Positions 26,142-34,299 of a stretch of DNA of 64,000 bases are shown in pieces. Numbering within the stretch: position 1 is the first letter of the stretch; each line of letters begins with the position of its first letter. The notes below the pieces were generated by a model. It was not told where the DNA came from and ran no database searches. It saw only the letters and a program-made list of their open reading frames with translations. Source of the stretch: Aquimarina sp. AU474 (GTDB lineage: Bacteria > Bacteroidota > Bacteroidia > Flavobacteriales > Flavobacteriaceae); assembly GCF_900312815.1 (NCBI RefSeq), contig NZ_OMPE01000006.1, positions 1 to 64,000 of the forward strand, written 5' to 3'. A program made the translations under genes and the position numbers.

Positions 26142-26879
26142 TTAACTGAGCTGCTCACTAGTTTTTCCAAATCTTCTTTCTCTTTTTTGATAATTGTATA
26201 TGGCTTCAAATAAATCTGATTTTTTAAAATCAGGCCATAAGACTTCTGTAAAATATAATTCTGCGTACGCAATCTGCCATAATAAAAAATTACTGATACG
26301 TTGCTCCCCGCTAGTACGTATCAATAAATCCACATCAGGTAGATTTTTTGTATACAAATGCTCATTAATGACTGTTTCATTTATAAGATGTGGCGAAATT
26401 ACACCATTTTTAACTTTAATACTTATTTCTTCGATAGTTTTTATAAGTTCTTCGCGACTTCCATAACTCAATGCCAAAGTTAGCGTCATGCGTTCATTGG
26501 ATTTGGTCTTGTCGATAACTTCACTAAGTTCGACTCTTGCTTTTTCGGGCAAGGACTTTAAATTTCCAATTGCATTAAGTTTGATATTGTTTTTCTGAAG
26601 TGTTTTAATTTCTTTTTTCAAAGAACTTACCAGAAGCTTCATTAAGGTGTCTACTTCGAGTTTTGGTCTGTTCCAGTTTTCTGTAGAAAATGCATATAAG
26701 GTAAGAAACTTAACTCCTATCTCGGCACTACTTTCGACAGCCTCCCGAACGGCTTTGGTGCCGTTTTCATGACCAACTGCTCTAAAAAAGCCTTTCTTCT
26801 TAGCCCATCTGCCATTGCCATCCATAATTATGGCAACATGCTTAGGGATATTAGAGTTTAATTGTTCTTTATCAATCAT
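26142..26879 (-). CDS. uppS: Isoprenyl (undecaprenyl) diphosphate synthase
   Basis: UppS extends farnesyl diphosphate with isopentenyl units to make the lipid carrier for cell-wall synthesis. The signature 'HVAIIMDGNGRWAKKKG' has the catalytic Asp20, and 'YAFSTENWNRP', 'ALSYGSREEL' and 'DLLIRTSGEQRISNFLLWQI' complete the active site and dimer interface. The start at 26879 follows the DUF6089 stop by two bases; an upstream Met at 26900 would overlap that gene. At 245 residues it is a normal length. Confidence 0.96.
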   Translation of the reverse strand: MIDKEQLNSNIPKHVAIIMDGNGRWAKKKGFFRAVGHENGTKAVREAVESSAEIGVKFLTLYAFSTENWNRPKLEVDTLMKLLVSSLKKEIKTLQKNNIKLNAIGNLKSLPEKARVELSEVIDKTKSNERMTLTLALSYGSREELIKTIEEISIKVKNGVISPHLINETVINEHLYTKNLPDVDLLIRTSGEQRISNFLLWQIAYAELYFTEVLWPDFKKSDLFEAIYNYQKRERRFGKTSEQLS

Positions 26880-26881
26880 TT

Positions 26882-27559
26882 TTAGAATGCACAATCGCAT
26901 GGTATTCTACCCCAGGTATATGATAGTGTTATACCTGTAAAAACATACCAGTCATTGTTATTTAAATTACCAAATCCTGTACCAAATCTATCGTCAGGAT
27001 CACTACCGTCTAAATTATCTGTAAAAGTGTATCGAGCCCCGATTTCGGCCCCGATCACAAAATCTCTTCCTAAAGTTTTCTTTATTCCTAAAACCATAGG
27101 GATAGCAAAACTCCATTTATCACTATAGGCATCAATCTCATTGTTTGAGTCTACAGCTTGGGCACCATAATTAAATGTAGTGATTCCGCTATAAATATAT
27201 GGAGTAAACTGTTGTTTTCCATCATACAAGTACCACTCCCAGAAATTAAATTCCATACCTAGGGATATTTCTTTTACAGAATTAGAAAAGCTTAATCCCC
27301 TTTCTTTTCTTCGGTCATCACCTTTAGAATCATCTGCATCTAATGCTGCATATAAAAATGATGCTCTAAACGCGTGACGTTTACTTCTGTTCCATTTTCC
27401 TATCGCTCCAAATGCAATATCATTGGGTGCAATATAATAAGTAGATCCAACATCACCAACGTAATTAGCTCCCCCGGCCATCAATCCTACTTCATAGGTT
27501 TGTGCTGCCATTGATTGTATAAAAAACACGATAATTATAAACGATGCTAAGTATCTCAT
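26882..27559 (-). CDS. DUF6089-type outer-membrane beta-barrel protein
   Basis: A signal peptide ('MRYLASFIIIVFFIQSMAAQ') is followed by alternating strands that look like a small porin-like barrel ('YEVGLMAGGANYVGDVGSTY', 'AFGAIGKWNRSKRHAFRASF', 'VIGAEIGARYTFTDNLDG') and the end 'SYTWGRIPCDCAF'. Members of this family are regularly found just before uppS-bamA in Flavobacteriia, suggesting a role in the envelope. The exact function is not known. A well-formed promoter lies upstream at 27577-27606. Confidence 0.85.
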   Translation of the reverse strand: MRYLASFIIIVFFIQSMAAQTYEVGLMAGGANYVGDVGSTYYIAPNDIAFGAIGKWNRSKRHAFRASFLYAALDADDSKGDDRRKERGLSFSNSVKEISLGMEFNFWEWYLYDGKQQFTPYIYSGITTFNYGAQAVDSNNEIDAYSDKWSFAIPMVLGIKKTLGRDFVIGAEIGARYTFTDNLDGSDPDDRFGTGFGNLNNNDWYVFTGITLSYTWGRIPCDCAF

Positions 27560-27576
27560 AGATTTTCAAAAGTTTG

Positions 27577-27606
27577 CAAATATAACAATTAACTTTAGTA
27601 CACAAG
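27577..27606 (-). promoter_or_regulatory. Bacteroidota-type promoter of the uppS-bamA-skp operon
   Basis: On the minus strand CTTG is followed after 18 bases by TATATTTG, a perfect TAnnTTTG -7 element. It ends 17 bases before the DUF6089 start codon. It would give the envelope cluster its own transcript even though nadK lies upstream. Confidence 0.7.
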
Positions 27607-27659
27607 AATTTGAGTAAAATAGTATGAATTAAAAAACACTTTTTAATAGATTTTATTGT

Positions 27660-28544
27660 TTAATTGCGTTTATCTTCTCCCCAAAGCATCTTTTTGCGTA
27701 ATGTTTTAAGAAAGCTCTCCTCTTGTAAAACTACCATGTTAATCTTAAAAGGAGCTTTTTTAATAATAACTGTTGTTTCGTTTGGTAATGTATGAATTCT
27801 CGAATCCAAAGAAACCAAATAAGTATCCTCTCTTCCAGATACTTGTAGTTTTATTTCTTGGGTATCGGGTATAACCAATGGTCTTGCGTTAAGATTATGA
27901 GGGGCAATAGGTGTGAGCATCATGCTTTCGGCATCCGGCATCATTACGGGGCCACCACAACTTAGTGAGTAACCGGTAGATCCAGTAGGTGTTGAAACAA
28001 TTAAACCATCTGCCCAGTACGAAGTTAAAAATTCATTATTAAGACTTGTGTGAACCGTGATCATCGAGGTGGTGTTTCTTCTGCTAACCGCGATTTCATT
28101 CATTGCAAAGTTTAGTACGCCAAATTCTTGAGTTGCAGGTAAGGTTTCTACGGTAACCAAACTTCGTGGAGAGAGATAAAACTTTTTGTCAAGAATGAGT
28201 GCAATACTTTCTTTTATCTCTTCTTTCTGGATTGTTGCCAAAAAACCAAGTCTTCCAGTGTTTATTCCAGCAATTGGAATGCCTAAATCTCTTACATAGG
28301 TTATTGTCTTTAATATAGTACCATCTCCACCAATACTAAAAAAAAGATCATAAGAGGTGTCTAGTTCTTCGAATGTGCTGAAATGAGAATACGATTTGTC
28401 AATTTCGTCATGAAGATTTATAAGTTCTAGAAAATTCTTTTCAATAACTACTTCTACGCCATTTTCATCAAGGGTTTCCAATAATTGTTGGATATATATT
28501 CCAGAATTCTTGTGGTAGAACTGTCCGTAAATACCGATCTTCAT
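27660..28544 (-). CDS. nadK: NAD kinase
   Basis: NadK phosphorylates NAD to NADP with ATP. Diagnostic motifs are 'FFSIGGDGTILKTI' (GGDGT), 'AGINTGRLGFLA', 'AMNEIAV' and the glycine-rich 'VSTPTGSTGYSLSCGGPVMM'. At 294 residues it is complete. It follows the CBS-domain gene by 38 bases and precedes the DUF6089-uppS cluster by 100 bases. Confidence 0.96.
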   Translation of the reverse strand: MKIGIYGQFYHKNSGIYIQQLLETLDENGVEVVIEKNFLELINLHDEIDKSYSHFSTFEELDTSYDLFFSIGGDGTILKTITYVRDLGIPIAGINTGRLGFLATIQKEEIKESIALILDKKFYLSPRSLVTVETLPATQEFGVLNFAMNEIAVSRRNTTSMITVHTSLNNEFLTSYWADGLIVSTPTGSTGYSLSCGGPVMMPDAESMMLTPIAPHNLNARPLVIPDTQEIKLQVSGREDTYLVSLDSRIHTLPNETTVIIKKAPFKINMVVLQEESFLKTLRKKMLWGEDKRN

Positions 28545-28582
28545 TAGGATTTGATTTGTGTTAGTTGGTTAGGTAAAAAGTG

Positions 28583-29239
28583 TCAAATATTCAAATATTT
28601 TTCAAGATATTGAGATCGTTCTTTAAGATTCGTTAAAAATGAATCATCATGATGTTTAGAAACAATATTATAACTATATCTTCTAAAAGTTTGTACTATA
28701 TTATTGATGTCGCTATCGTTAATTTTGATGGTAATTTGAGCAACGTCATTTTCCATATTAGAAATAAATAGCCCAAGAACTTTAGCATTATTGGATTCTA
28801 TGATTTGCGAAATTTCACTAAACGAATAATCCAAAACTCCCTTTTCTACAATTAAAATATTCCCTGGTTCACTAAGAAATGGAGTTTCATTAAATAAATT
28901 CATGATATCTCCTAATTCAAAAAAACCTAAATATCTATTGTTATCATCAAGAACAGGCATGATGTTAGAATTGTTTTGTGCAAATGCCTCTAGGATATCA
29001 AGCCAATTGTTGTCTTTTCTTACATAAAACCCTTCAAGAGCATATTGATAGGCATCTAGTGTTTTGTCCGTTTCAAAGCACCTGATATCTGCTTCAGAAA
29101 TACATCCCATATATATATTGTCTTTAATAACAGGGAAATGAGTATATGTGAGTTCATTAAATAATAGCTGTGCATCCGTGACTTTTACGGCAATATCCAA
29201 TGGCGCTATTTCATTAACTACGTACAAATTTGTCTTCAT
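28583..29239 (-). CDS. CBS-domain protein
   Basis: Starting at the Met of 'MKTNLYVVNEIAPLDIAV' the protein is 218 residues; the longer ORF adds a hydrophobic stretch that the family lacks. Two CBS motifs fill the N-terminal 125 residues ('LFNELTYTHFPVIKDNIYMG', 'NSNIMPVLDDNNRYLGFFEL'). An ACT-like regulatory fold may follow ('AKVLGLFISNMENDVAQITI'). CBS pairs usually sense adenine nucleotides. It is transcribed toward nadK, and this pairing is common in Flavobacteriia. Its output is not known. Confidence 0.88.
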   Translation of the reverse strand: MKTNLYVVNEIAPLDIAVKVTDAQLLFNELTYTHFPVIKDNIYMGCISEADIRCFETDKTLDAYQYALEGFYVRKDNNWLDILEAFAQNNSNIMPVLDDNNRYLGFFELGDIMNLFNETPFLSEPGNILIVEKGVLDYSFSEISQIIESNNAKVLGLFISNMENDVAQITIKINDSDINNIVQTFRRYSYNIVSKHHDDSFLTNLKERSQYLEKYLNI

Positions 29240-29306
29240 ATTTTTTTGGGGTGCTATATTATGCAAAATAATCAAAAAATATACAAACAAGGCGTTCCCA
29301 AGTTCG

Positions 29307-29314
29307 TATTTTTG
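29307..29314 (+). promoter_or_regulatory. -7 element upstream of pdxJ
   Basis: TATTTTTG matches TAnnTTTG exactly and lies 28 bases before the pdxJ start codon. No clear -33 TTTG is present at the usual distance. Confidence 0.5.
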
Positions 29315-29341
29315 CTTTTTTAGATAAAGACATCAAAAATC

Positions 29342-30055
29342 ATGACAAAGTTAAGTGTTAACGTTAATAAAATAGCAACTTTAAGAAATTCTAGAGGGGG
29401 GAATACTCCAAATTTGCTTAAAGTAGCATCAGATATTCAGGATTTCGGAGGGCAAGGTATTACTATACACCCAAGGCCAGATGAGAGACATATTAGATAT
29501 CAAGATGCCTACGATTTAAAACCTATTGTGCATACAGAATATAATATTGAAGGAAATCCTATTCCTAAATTTGTTGATTTGGTTTTGTCGATTAAACCTA
29601 CGCAAGTTACTCTGGTTCCTGACGCTATTGATGCAATAACCAGCAATGCAGGCTGGGATACGAAAAAGCATAAAGGCTTTTTGAAAGAAGTAATAACCGA
29701 GTTTAAAAATAACGGAATTCGAACGTCAATATTTGTGGATCCTAAAAAAGATATTATTGAAGGAGCAGCAGAGACGGGGACGGATAGAATTGAGTTATAT
29801 ACCGAAGAATTTGCTTCAGAATATATAAAAGGTAACAAAGCTGCTGTAGAACCTTATGCCCAATGTGCTCAGGTAGCAATAGATAGTGGTTTGGGGGTTA
29901 ATGCTGGCCATGATTTGTCATTGGATAACATCAAATTCTTTAAAGAAAATATACCTGGTTTATTAGAGGTTTCTATTGGTCATGCACTTATAAGCGAGTC
30001 TATTTACCTTGGATTAGAAAATGTGATTAACATGTATTTACATCGTCTTAAATAG
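29342..30055 (+). CDS. pdxJ: Pyridoxine 5'-phosphate synthase
   Basis: PdxJ condenses 1-deoxyxylulose 5-phosphate with 3-amino-2-oxopropyl phosphate, the last step in making vitamin B6. The family motifs 'LSVNVNKIATLRNSRGGNTP', 'GITIHPRPDERHIRYQDAYD', 'QVTLVPD', 'IELYTEEFA', 'LGVNAGHDLSLDN' and 'VSIGHALISES' cover the TIM barrel with its catalytic His and Glu residues. At 237 residues it is complete. It is divergent from the CBS/nadK unit and nine bases upstream of an alpha/beta hydrolase, likely one transcript. Confidence 0.96.
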   Translation: MTKLSVNVNKIATLRNSRGGNTPNLLKVASDIQDFGGQGITIHPRPDERHIRYQDAYDLKPIVHTEYNIEGNPIPKFVDLVLSIKPTQVTLVPDAIDAITSNAGWDTKKHKGFLKEVITEFKNNGIRTSIFVDPKKDIIEGAAETGTDRIELYTEEFASEYIKGNKAAVEPYAQCAQVAIDSGLGVNAGHDLSLDNIKFFKENIPGLLEVSIGHALISESIYLGLENVINMYLHRLK

Positions 30056-30063
30056 TATATAAT

Positions 30064-30831
30064 ATGCAATTATATGGAAATGTAATAGGAGAAGGTCAAC
30101 CGTTTATTATCCTTCATGGTTTTTTAGGAATGGGGGATAACTGGAAAACGCTAGGAAAGAAAATTTCAGAACATGGTTTTCAAGTGCATCTATTGGATCA
30201 ACGAAATCATGGAAGAAGCCCGCATAATGAAGAGTTTAGTTACGAGATCATGGCTGCGGATTTAGAACTCTATTGTAGAGAGAATAATTTAAAAAACTGT
30301 TACCTGTTAGGGCATTCTATGGGAGGTAAAACGGCAATGCTTTTTGCTACGCAATATCCAGATATAGTTAGTCGCTTAATTATAGCCGATATCGGGCCTA
30401 AATATTATCCATTGCATCATCAGGATATTTTGGACGGTTTAAGTGCATTGGATTTTGATCATATAAAATCAAGAGGCGAAGCAGATAAAGACCTAAGCCA
30501 GTATGTTTCTGATATAGGAGTTCGAATGTTTCTTTTGAAAAACCTGTACTGGAAAGAAAAAGGAATATTAGGGCTTCGAATAAATCTCAAAGTGTTGATT
30601 CAGAATTCGCAAGAAATAGGAGTAGAGCTTCCTAGTCATTATGATTTTAGTGGCCCAACATTGTTTCTTAAAGGAGAAAATTCTAATTACATCCTTCAGG
30701 AAGATGAAACCCGAATACAAAGACAATTTCCTGATGTTACGATAAGAGAAATTTCATCTGCGGGACATTGGTTACATGCCGAAAATCCAACAGATTTTTT
30801 GACAGAGGTATTAGAATTTGTCAATAAATAA
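30064..30831 (+). CDS. Alpha/beta-hydrolase (YbfF-like esterase)
   Basis: An alpha/beta-hydrolase fold is evident: oxyanion-hole region 'IILHGFLGMGDNWKTLG', nucleophile elbow 'LLGHSMGGKTAML' with the catalytic Ser, and the final His in 'SSAGHWLHAENP'. 'HLLDQRNHGRSPH' is typical of the YbfF/esterase group that includes acyl-CoA and carboxyl esterases. It has no signal peptide, so it is cytosolic. The substrate cannot be read from sequence. It follows pdxJ closely. Confidence 0.9.
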   Translation: MQLYGNVIGEGQPFIILHGFLGMGDNWKTLGKKISEHGFQVHLLDQRNHGRSPHNEEFSYEIMAADLELYCRENNLKNCYLLGHSMGGKTAMLFATQYPDIVSRLIIADIGPKYYPLHHQDILDGLSALDFDHIKSRGEADKDLSQYVSDIGVRMFLLKNLYWKEKGILGLRINLKVLIQNSQEIGVELPSHYDFSGPTLFLKGENSNYILQEDETRIQRQFPDVTIREISSAGHWLHAENPTDFLTEVLEFVNK

Positions 30832-30870
30832 ATAAAAAATGCTATGTATGCATAATATTTTCGTGATTTC

Positions 30871-30901
30871 GTTGGATAATTGGTATTTTCCTTTATTTTT
30901 G
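30871..30901 (+). promoter_or_regulatory. Promoter of the FadL-SGNH pair
   Basis: GTTG at 30871-30874 is followed after 19 bases by a perfect TATTTTTG (30894-30901), 43 bases before the start of the porin gene. Confidence 0.62.
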
Positions 30902-30944
30902 GAAAATCAATTTTACAAATTCAAAAAAAATATTCTAATTTATT

Positions 30945-32201
30945 ATGAAAAAACTTCTATTGTTAGTTCTATTCATCTCGGTGGCTACAGTCACTTATGC
31001 TGGTGGATATAGAGTTAGTGTACAAGGGCAGAGGGCAATGGCAATGGGCCATACAGGAGTAGCTGTAGTGAATAGTGCAGAACTTGTATTCTTTAACCCA
31101 GCAGGTTTGGTGTTCCTTGAGAATAAACTAAATGTGAGTGTAGGTGCTAGTGGGATTTTTACAGATGTAATTTATCAAAATGAAGATCTAGGAATATCTT
31201 CTGAAACAGATAGTTCTGTAGGAACTCCTATAAATCTCTATGCTTCTTACCAAGTGAATGAGTGGATGTCCGTAGGGCTTGGTGTGTATACACCATATGG
31301 TAGTGAAGTAACTTGGCCTACTGATTGGCCTGGATCTCACTTAGTAAACAATATAGAACTTGCTGCGATTTATGTTCAACCTGTAGTTTCTTTTAAATTA
31401 TCTGATCATTTTAGTATTGGTGGTGGACCGATTTATGTAACTGGATCTGTAAACTTTAATCGTAATTTGAATAGAACATTAGCAGATTTTGAAGGAAATC
31501 GTTCTAATGTAACTATCGATGATTCTGGTGTTAGTAACTGGGGATGGAGTGTTGGAGCTATGTTTAACCCTACAGAGAATTTTCGTATAGGATTTAATTA
31601 TCGTAGTGAGATTATTCTTGAAGCTGAAGGAGGAGATGCTACCTTTACTAATATTCCAAACTCACCGGCAGTTCCTTTTGCTAATGGATCAACAACATTC
31701 GATGCAGAATTACCATTACCAGCAGAGTTAACAGTTGGACTTTCTTACCAGTTTGAAAAATGGTTATTTGCTTTTGATTATAACAGACAGTTTTGGGATG
31801 TTTATGAATCTTTGGATATAGATTTCGGAAATACTCCTACAGGTCCTGATTCTGTAAACCCACGTAACTATAAGAACTCTTCTGTATACCGATTTGGATT
31901 ACAGTATGAGGCAACAGAAAAAATTACACTTAGAGCAGGATATTATAGAGATGAATCACCGGTACAAGAAGGTTTCTTTGCACCAGAAACACCTCGTAAT
32001 GATTCTGATGGATTTTCTGGAGGTTTAAGTTTTGCAATAACGCCTAAGTTAGCTATCGATGCTTCTTTCTTTTATTTAAGATTCGAAGAAGTTGACGCTT
32101 CTTATGATTTTTATCAAGAAAACGGACAGGGAGTTCCTTTTAGCGGAACATATAAATCAAGCGCATTTGCGCCAGGACTTGGTTTAACTTATAAAATGTA
32201 A
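30945..32201 (+). CDS. OmpP1/FadL-family outer-membrane transporter
   Basis: A signal peptide (ending VTYAG) is followed by 'GYRVSVQGQRAMAMGHTGVA', the plug-like N-terminus of FadL proteins, then 'LVFFNPAGLVFL' and many amphipathic strands ending 'APGLGLTYKM'. FadL-type barrels pass long-chain fatty acids or aromatic hydrocarbons across the outer membrane through a side opening. At 418 residues it is full length. An SGNH-like lipoprotein gene follows after six bases, so the two are presumably made together and may act on the same lipidic substrate. Confidence 0.93.
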   Translation: MKKLLLLVLFISVATVTYAGGYRVSVQGQRAMAMGHTGVAVVNSAELVFFNPAGLVFLENKLNVSVGASGIFTDVIYQNEDLGISSETDSSVGTPINLYASYQVNEWMSVGLGVYTPYGSEVTWPTDWPGSHLVNNIELAAIYVQPVVSFKLSDHFSIGGGPIYVTGSVNFNRNLNRTLADFEGNRSNVTIDDSGVSNWGWSVGAMFNPTENFRIGFNYRSEIILEAEGGDATFTNIPNSPAVPFANGSTTFDAELPLPAELTVGLSYQFEKWLFAFDYNRQFWDVYESLDIDFGNTPTGPDSVNPRNYKNSSVYRFGLQYEATEKITLRAGYYRDESPVQEGFFAPETPRNDSDGFSGGLSFAITPKLAIDASFFYLRFEEVDASYDFYQENGQGVPFSGTYKSSAFAPGLGLTYKM

Positions 32202-32207
32202 TTAGAG

Positions 32208-33779
32208 ATGATAAAGAAAAATATAAAATATCTAGCAATTCTGGCACTTGGTTTAGTCGCTTGTGAACCAGAATTTGATAATCCAATAGATGAGTCAGGT
32301 GTATTTACAAGTGGAGAAGCCGATTTTAGTAATTTCCTAGCATTAGGAAATTCGCTTACTGCTGGTTTTGCAGATGGAGCATTATACATTACAGGACAAG
32401 AAAATTCATTTCCTAATATATTATCACAGCAATTTGCTTTAGCTGGTGGTGGAGAATTTACGCAACCATTAATGGCAGATAATGCTGGTGGTGCATTACT
32501 TGGCGGAACTCAGATTTTAGAAAACAGATTTGTATTGGCGTTTGACGCTCAAGGTAACCCTGGGCCGGCAAGATATACAGGTGCTGCCCCTACAACCGAA
32601 ATTTCTACAAACCTAGGAAGCTCATTTAATAATTTGGGTGTGCCAGGAGCAAAGAGTTTTCACTTAGCCGCTCCAGGTTACGGAAACGTAGCGGGTGTAG
32701 CAACAGGACAAGCAAATCCTTATTACGCTAGATTCGCTTCTTCTGCTTCATCTACTGTGATTGGTGATGCTGTTGCGCAAAACCCTACTTTCTTTAGTTT
32801 ATGGATAGGTAATAATGATATTTTAAGTTATGCTACTTCTGGTGGTGTAGGAGTAGATCATAATGAAACTGGTAATTTAGATCCTACAACTTATGGAGGA
32901 AATGATATAACAAACAGTAATGTGTTTGCTTCAGTTTATAATGATTTACTTGGAGCACTAACTGCAAATGGAGCTAAGGGTGTGGTATTGAATTTACCTG
33001 ATGTTTCTTCTCTTCCATTTTTTACAACTGTTCCTAATAACGCTTTAGTTTTGGATGCTGCTACGGCTGGTAGTTTAACTGGATTTTTTCAAGCAGTTGC
33101 TGGTATAGTTACAGCTCAAATAGCAGGAACAGGAGTTCCTTTGGCACAGGCACAAGCCGTAGCTGCGCAATATGCTATTACTTTTAATGCTGGACCAAAT
33201 AGATTTTTGATCAAGACCGATGTTTCTGCAACTAATCCTCTTGGATTTAGACAAATGACAGAAGAAGAGTTATTGGTGCTTACAATTGATAGCGCTGCTT
33301 TGGCTCAAGGATATGGATCTGTAGTGCTTACTCCTGAAGTTCTTCAGGTATTAGGGATTCTTCAAGCTGGAGGAATGCCTACTGCAGAGCAAGGGGCATT
33401 GGTAATTGCAGCTATTAATGCAATCAATGACCAAGACGCTTTAGATTCTGGTGAGCTAACTGCTATTTCTAATGCTAGAACTTCATTTAACACCACTATC
33501 GCTGGACTAGCAACAGCGAATGGGTTGGCGTTTTATGATGTGGCTACTGATTTGGCTCAAGCGGCTAACGGGGGTATACCATTTGATGGTGGGATTATTA
33601 CTTCTGATTTTGTTACTGGAGGTGGTTTTTCTCTTGATGGAGTGCATCCTACTCCTAGAGCTCACGCATTAGTGACAAATGGAATAATTGACGCTATTCA
33701 AGATACATATGATGCAAATTTACCACGTGTTAACCCTGGAGATTACGGGACCGTTACATTAAGTAATGATGTAAATTAA
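32208..33779 (+). CDS. SGNH/GDSL-like hydrolase lipoprotein
   Basis: The lipoprotein signal 'YLAILALGLVACEPEFDN' is followed by block I 'FLALGNSLTAGFADG' (GNSL instead of GDSL), block III 'LWIGNNDIL' and block V 'DGVHPTPRAHALV', which supplies the Asp/His pair. The nucleophile Ser of block I is kept. Between these lies a long Ala/Gly/Thr-rich insertion (about residues 270-430). The family includes lipases and esterases, so an outer-membrane-linked esterase supplying the adjacent FadL porin is a reasonable inference. At 523 residues it is longer than simple SGNH enzymes because of the insertion. Confidence 0.88.
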   Translation: MIKKNIKYLAILALGLVACEPEFDNPIDESGVFTSGEADFSNFLALGNSLTAGFADGALYITGQENSFPNILSQQFALAGGGEFTQPLMADNAGGALLGGTQILENRFVLAFDAQGNPGPARYTGAAPTTEISTNLGSSFNNLGVPGAKSFHLAAPGYGNVAGVATGQANPYYARFASSASSTVIGDAVAQNPTFFSLWIGNNDILSYATSGGVGVDHNETGNLDPTTYGGNDITNSNVFASVYNDLLGALTANGAKGVVLNLPDVSSLPFFTTVPNNALVLDAATAGSLTGFFQAVAGIVTAQIAGTGVPLAQAQAVAAQYAITFNAGPNRFLIKTDVSATNPLGFRQMTEEELLVLTIDSAALAQGYGSVVLTPEVLQVLGILQAGGMPTAEQGALVIAAINAINDQDALDSGELTAISNARTSFNTTIAGLATANGLAFYDVATDLAQAANGGIPFDGGIITSDFVTGGGFSLDGVHPTPRAHALVTNGIIDAIQDTYDANLPRVNPGDYGTVTLSNDVN

Positions 33780-33802
33780 TATAGAATCAATTTCTTAAAT
33801 AT

Positions 33803-33837
33803 AAAAAAACCTGCTAATTAGTTAGCAGGTTTTTTTA
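33803..33837 (+). terminator. Terminator after the SGNH lipoprotein gene
   Basis: AACCTGCTAA and TTAGCAGGTT form a 10-bp stem with a TTAG loop, preceded by A-run and followed by TTTTTT. Confidence 0.88.
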
Positions 33838-33866
33838 TATTCATACATTAATAATAAGTATACATC

Positions 33867-34214
33867 ATGAAATTCTTTTTAAAACTTCTTTTAAGCGCGG
33901 TGGCAGTATTAGTACTAGCCGAAATTTTACCAGGAGCTCAAGTAAATAATTATGTAAGTGCTTTGATTGTAGCTGTGGTATTAGCAATTCTAAATGCTAT
34001 TGTGAAGCCTATATTAGTATTTCTTACACTTCCTGCGACAATTGTGACGTTGGGATTGTTTTTGTTGGTAATTAATGCTGCAATCATCTTATTGGCAGAT
34101 TATTTTATCCCTGGTTTTAATGTAAACGGATGGCTATGGGCACTGGTCTTTAGTGTTTTGCTATCAATATTTCAATCGATACTACATTCAATTTTGAAAA
34201 AAGATAAAAGCTAA
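33867..34214 (+). CDS. Small integral membrane protein, phage-holin-4_2-like
   Basis: A 115-residue protein of four hydrophobic helices ('FFLKLLLSAVAVLVLAEIL', 'ALIVAVVLAILNAIVKPILV', 'TLGLFLLVINAAIILLADYF', 'WLWALVFSVLLSIFQSILHS'). The 'NAIVKPILVFLTLPATIVTL' segment is the hallmark of the family often named phage holin family 4/DUF360-like. Despite that name, most chromosomal members are not in prophages, and none is seen here. Function is unknown. It lies in the inner membrane by prediction and precedes tig. Confidence 0.85.
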   Translation: MKFFLKLLLSAVAVLVLAEILPGAQVNNYVSALIVAVVLAILNAIVKPILVFLTLPATIVTLGLFLLVINAAIILLADYFIPGFNVNGWLWALVFSVLLSIFQSILHSILKKDKS

Positions 34215-34236
34215 CTGTTTTTCAGAGAGTTAAAAA

Positions 34237-34267
34237 TTTGTTGTGATGTAAAAAAGTATTACTTTTG
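34237..34267 (+). promoter_or_regulatory. Consensus promoter of tig
   Basis: TTTG (34237-34240), a 19-base spacer and TACTTTTG (34260-34267) match the Bacteroidota sigma consensus exactly. Transcription should begin about 25-28 bases before the tig start codon. Confidence 0.78.
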
Positions 34268-34299
34268 CAACCCAATTTTTAGTAGTAAACGTAGAGATA

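Noticed and set aside
33867-34214. Prophage holin
   Set aside because: The family name suggests phage, but no other phage genes are present, and chromosomal four-helix members are widespread in housekeeping contexts such as this one beside tig.
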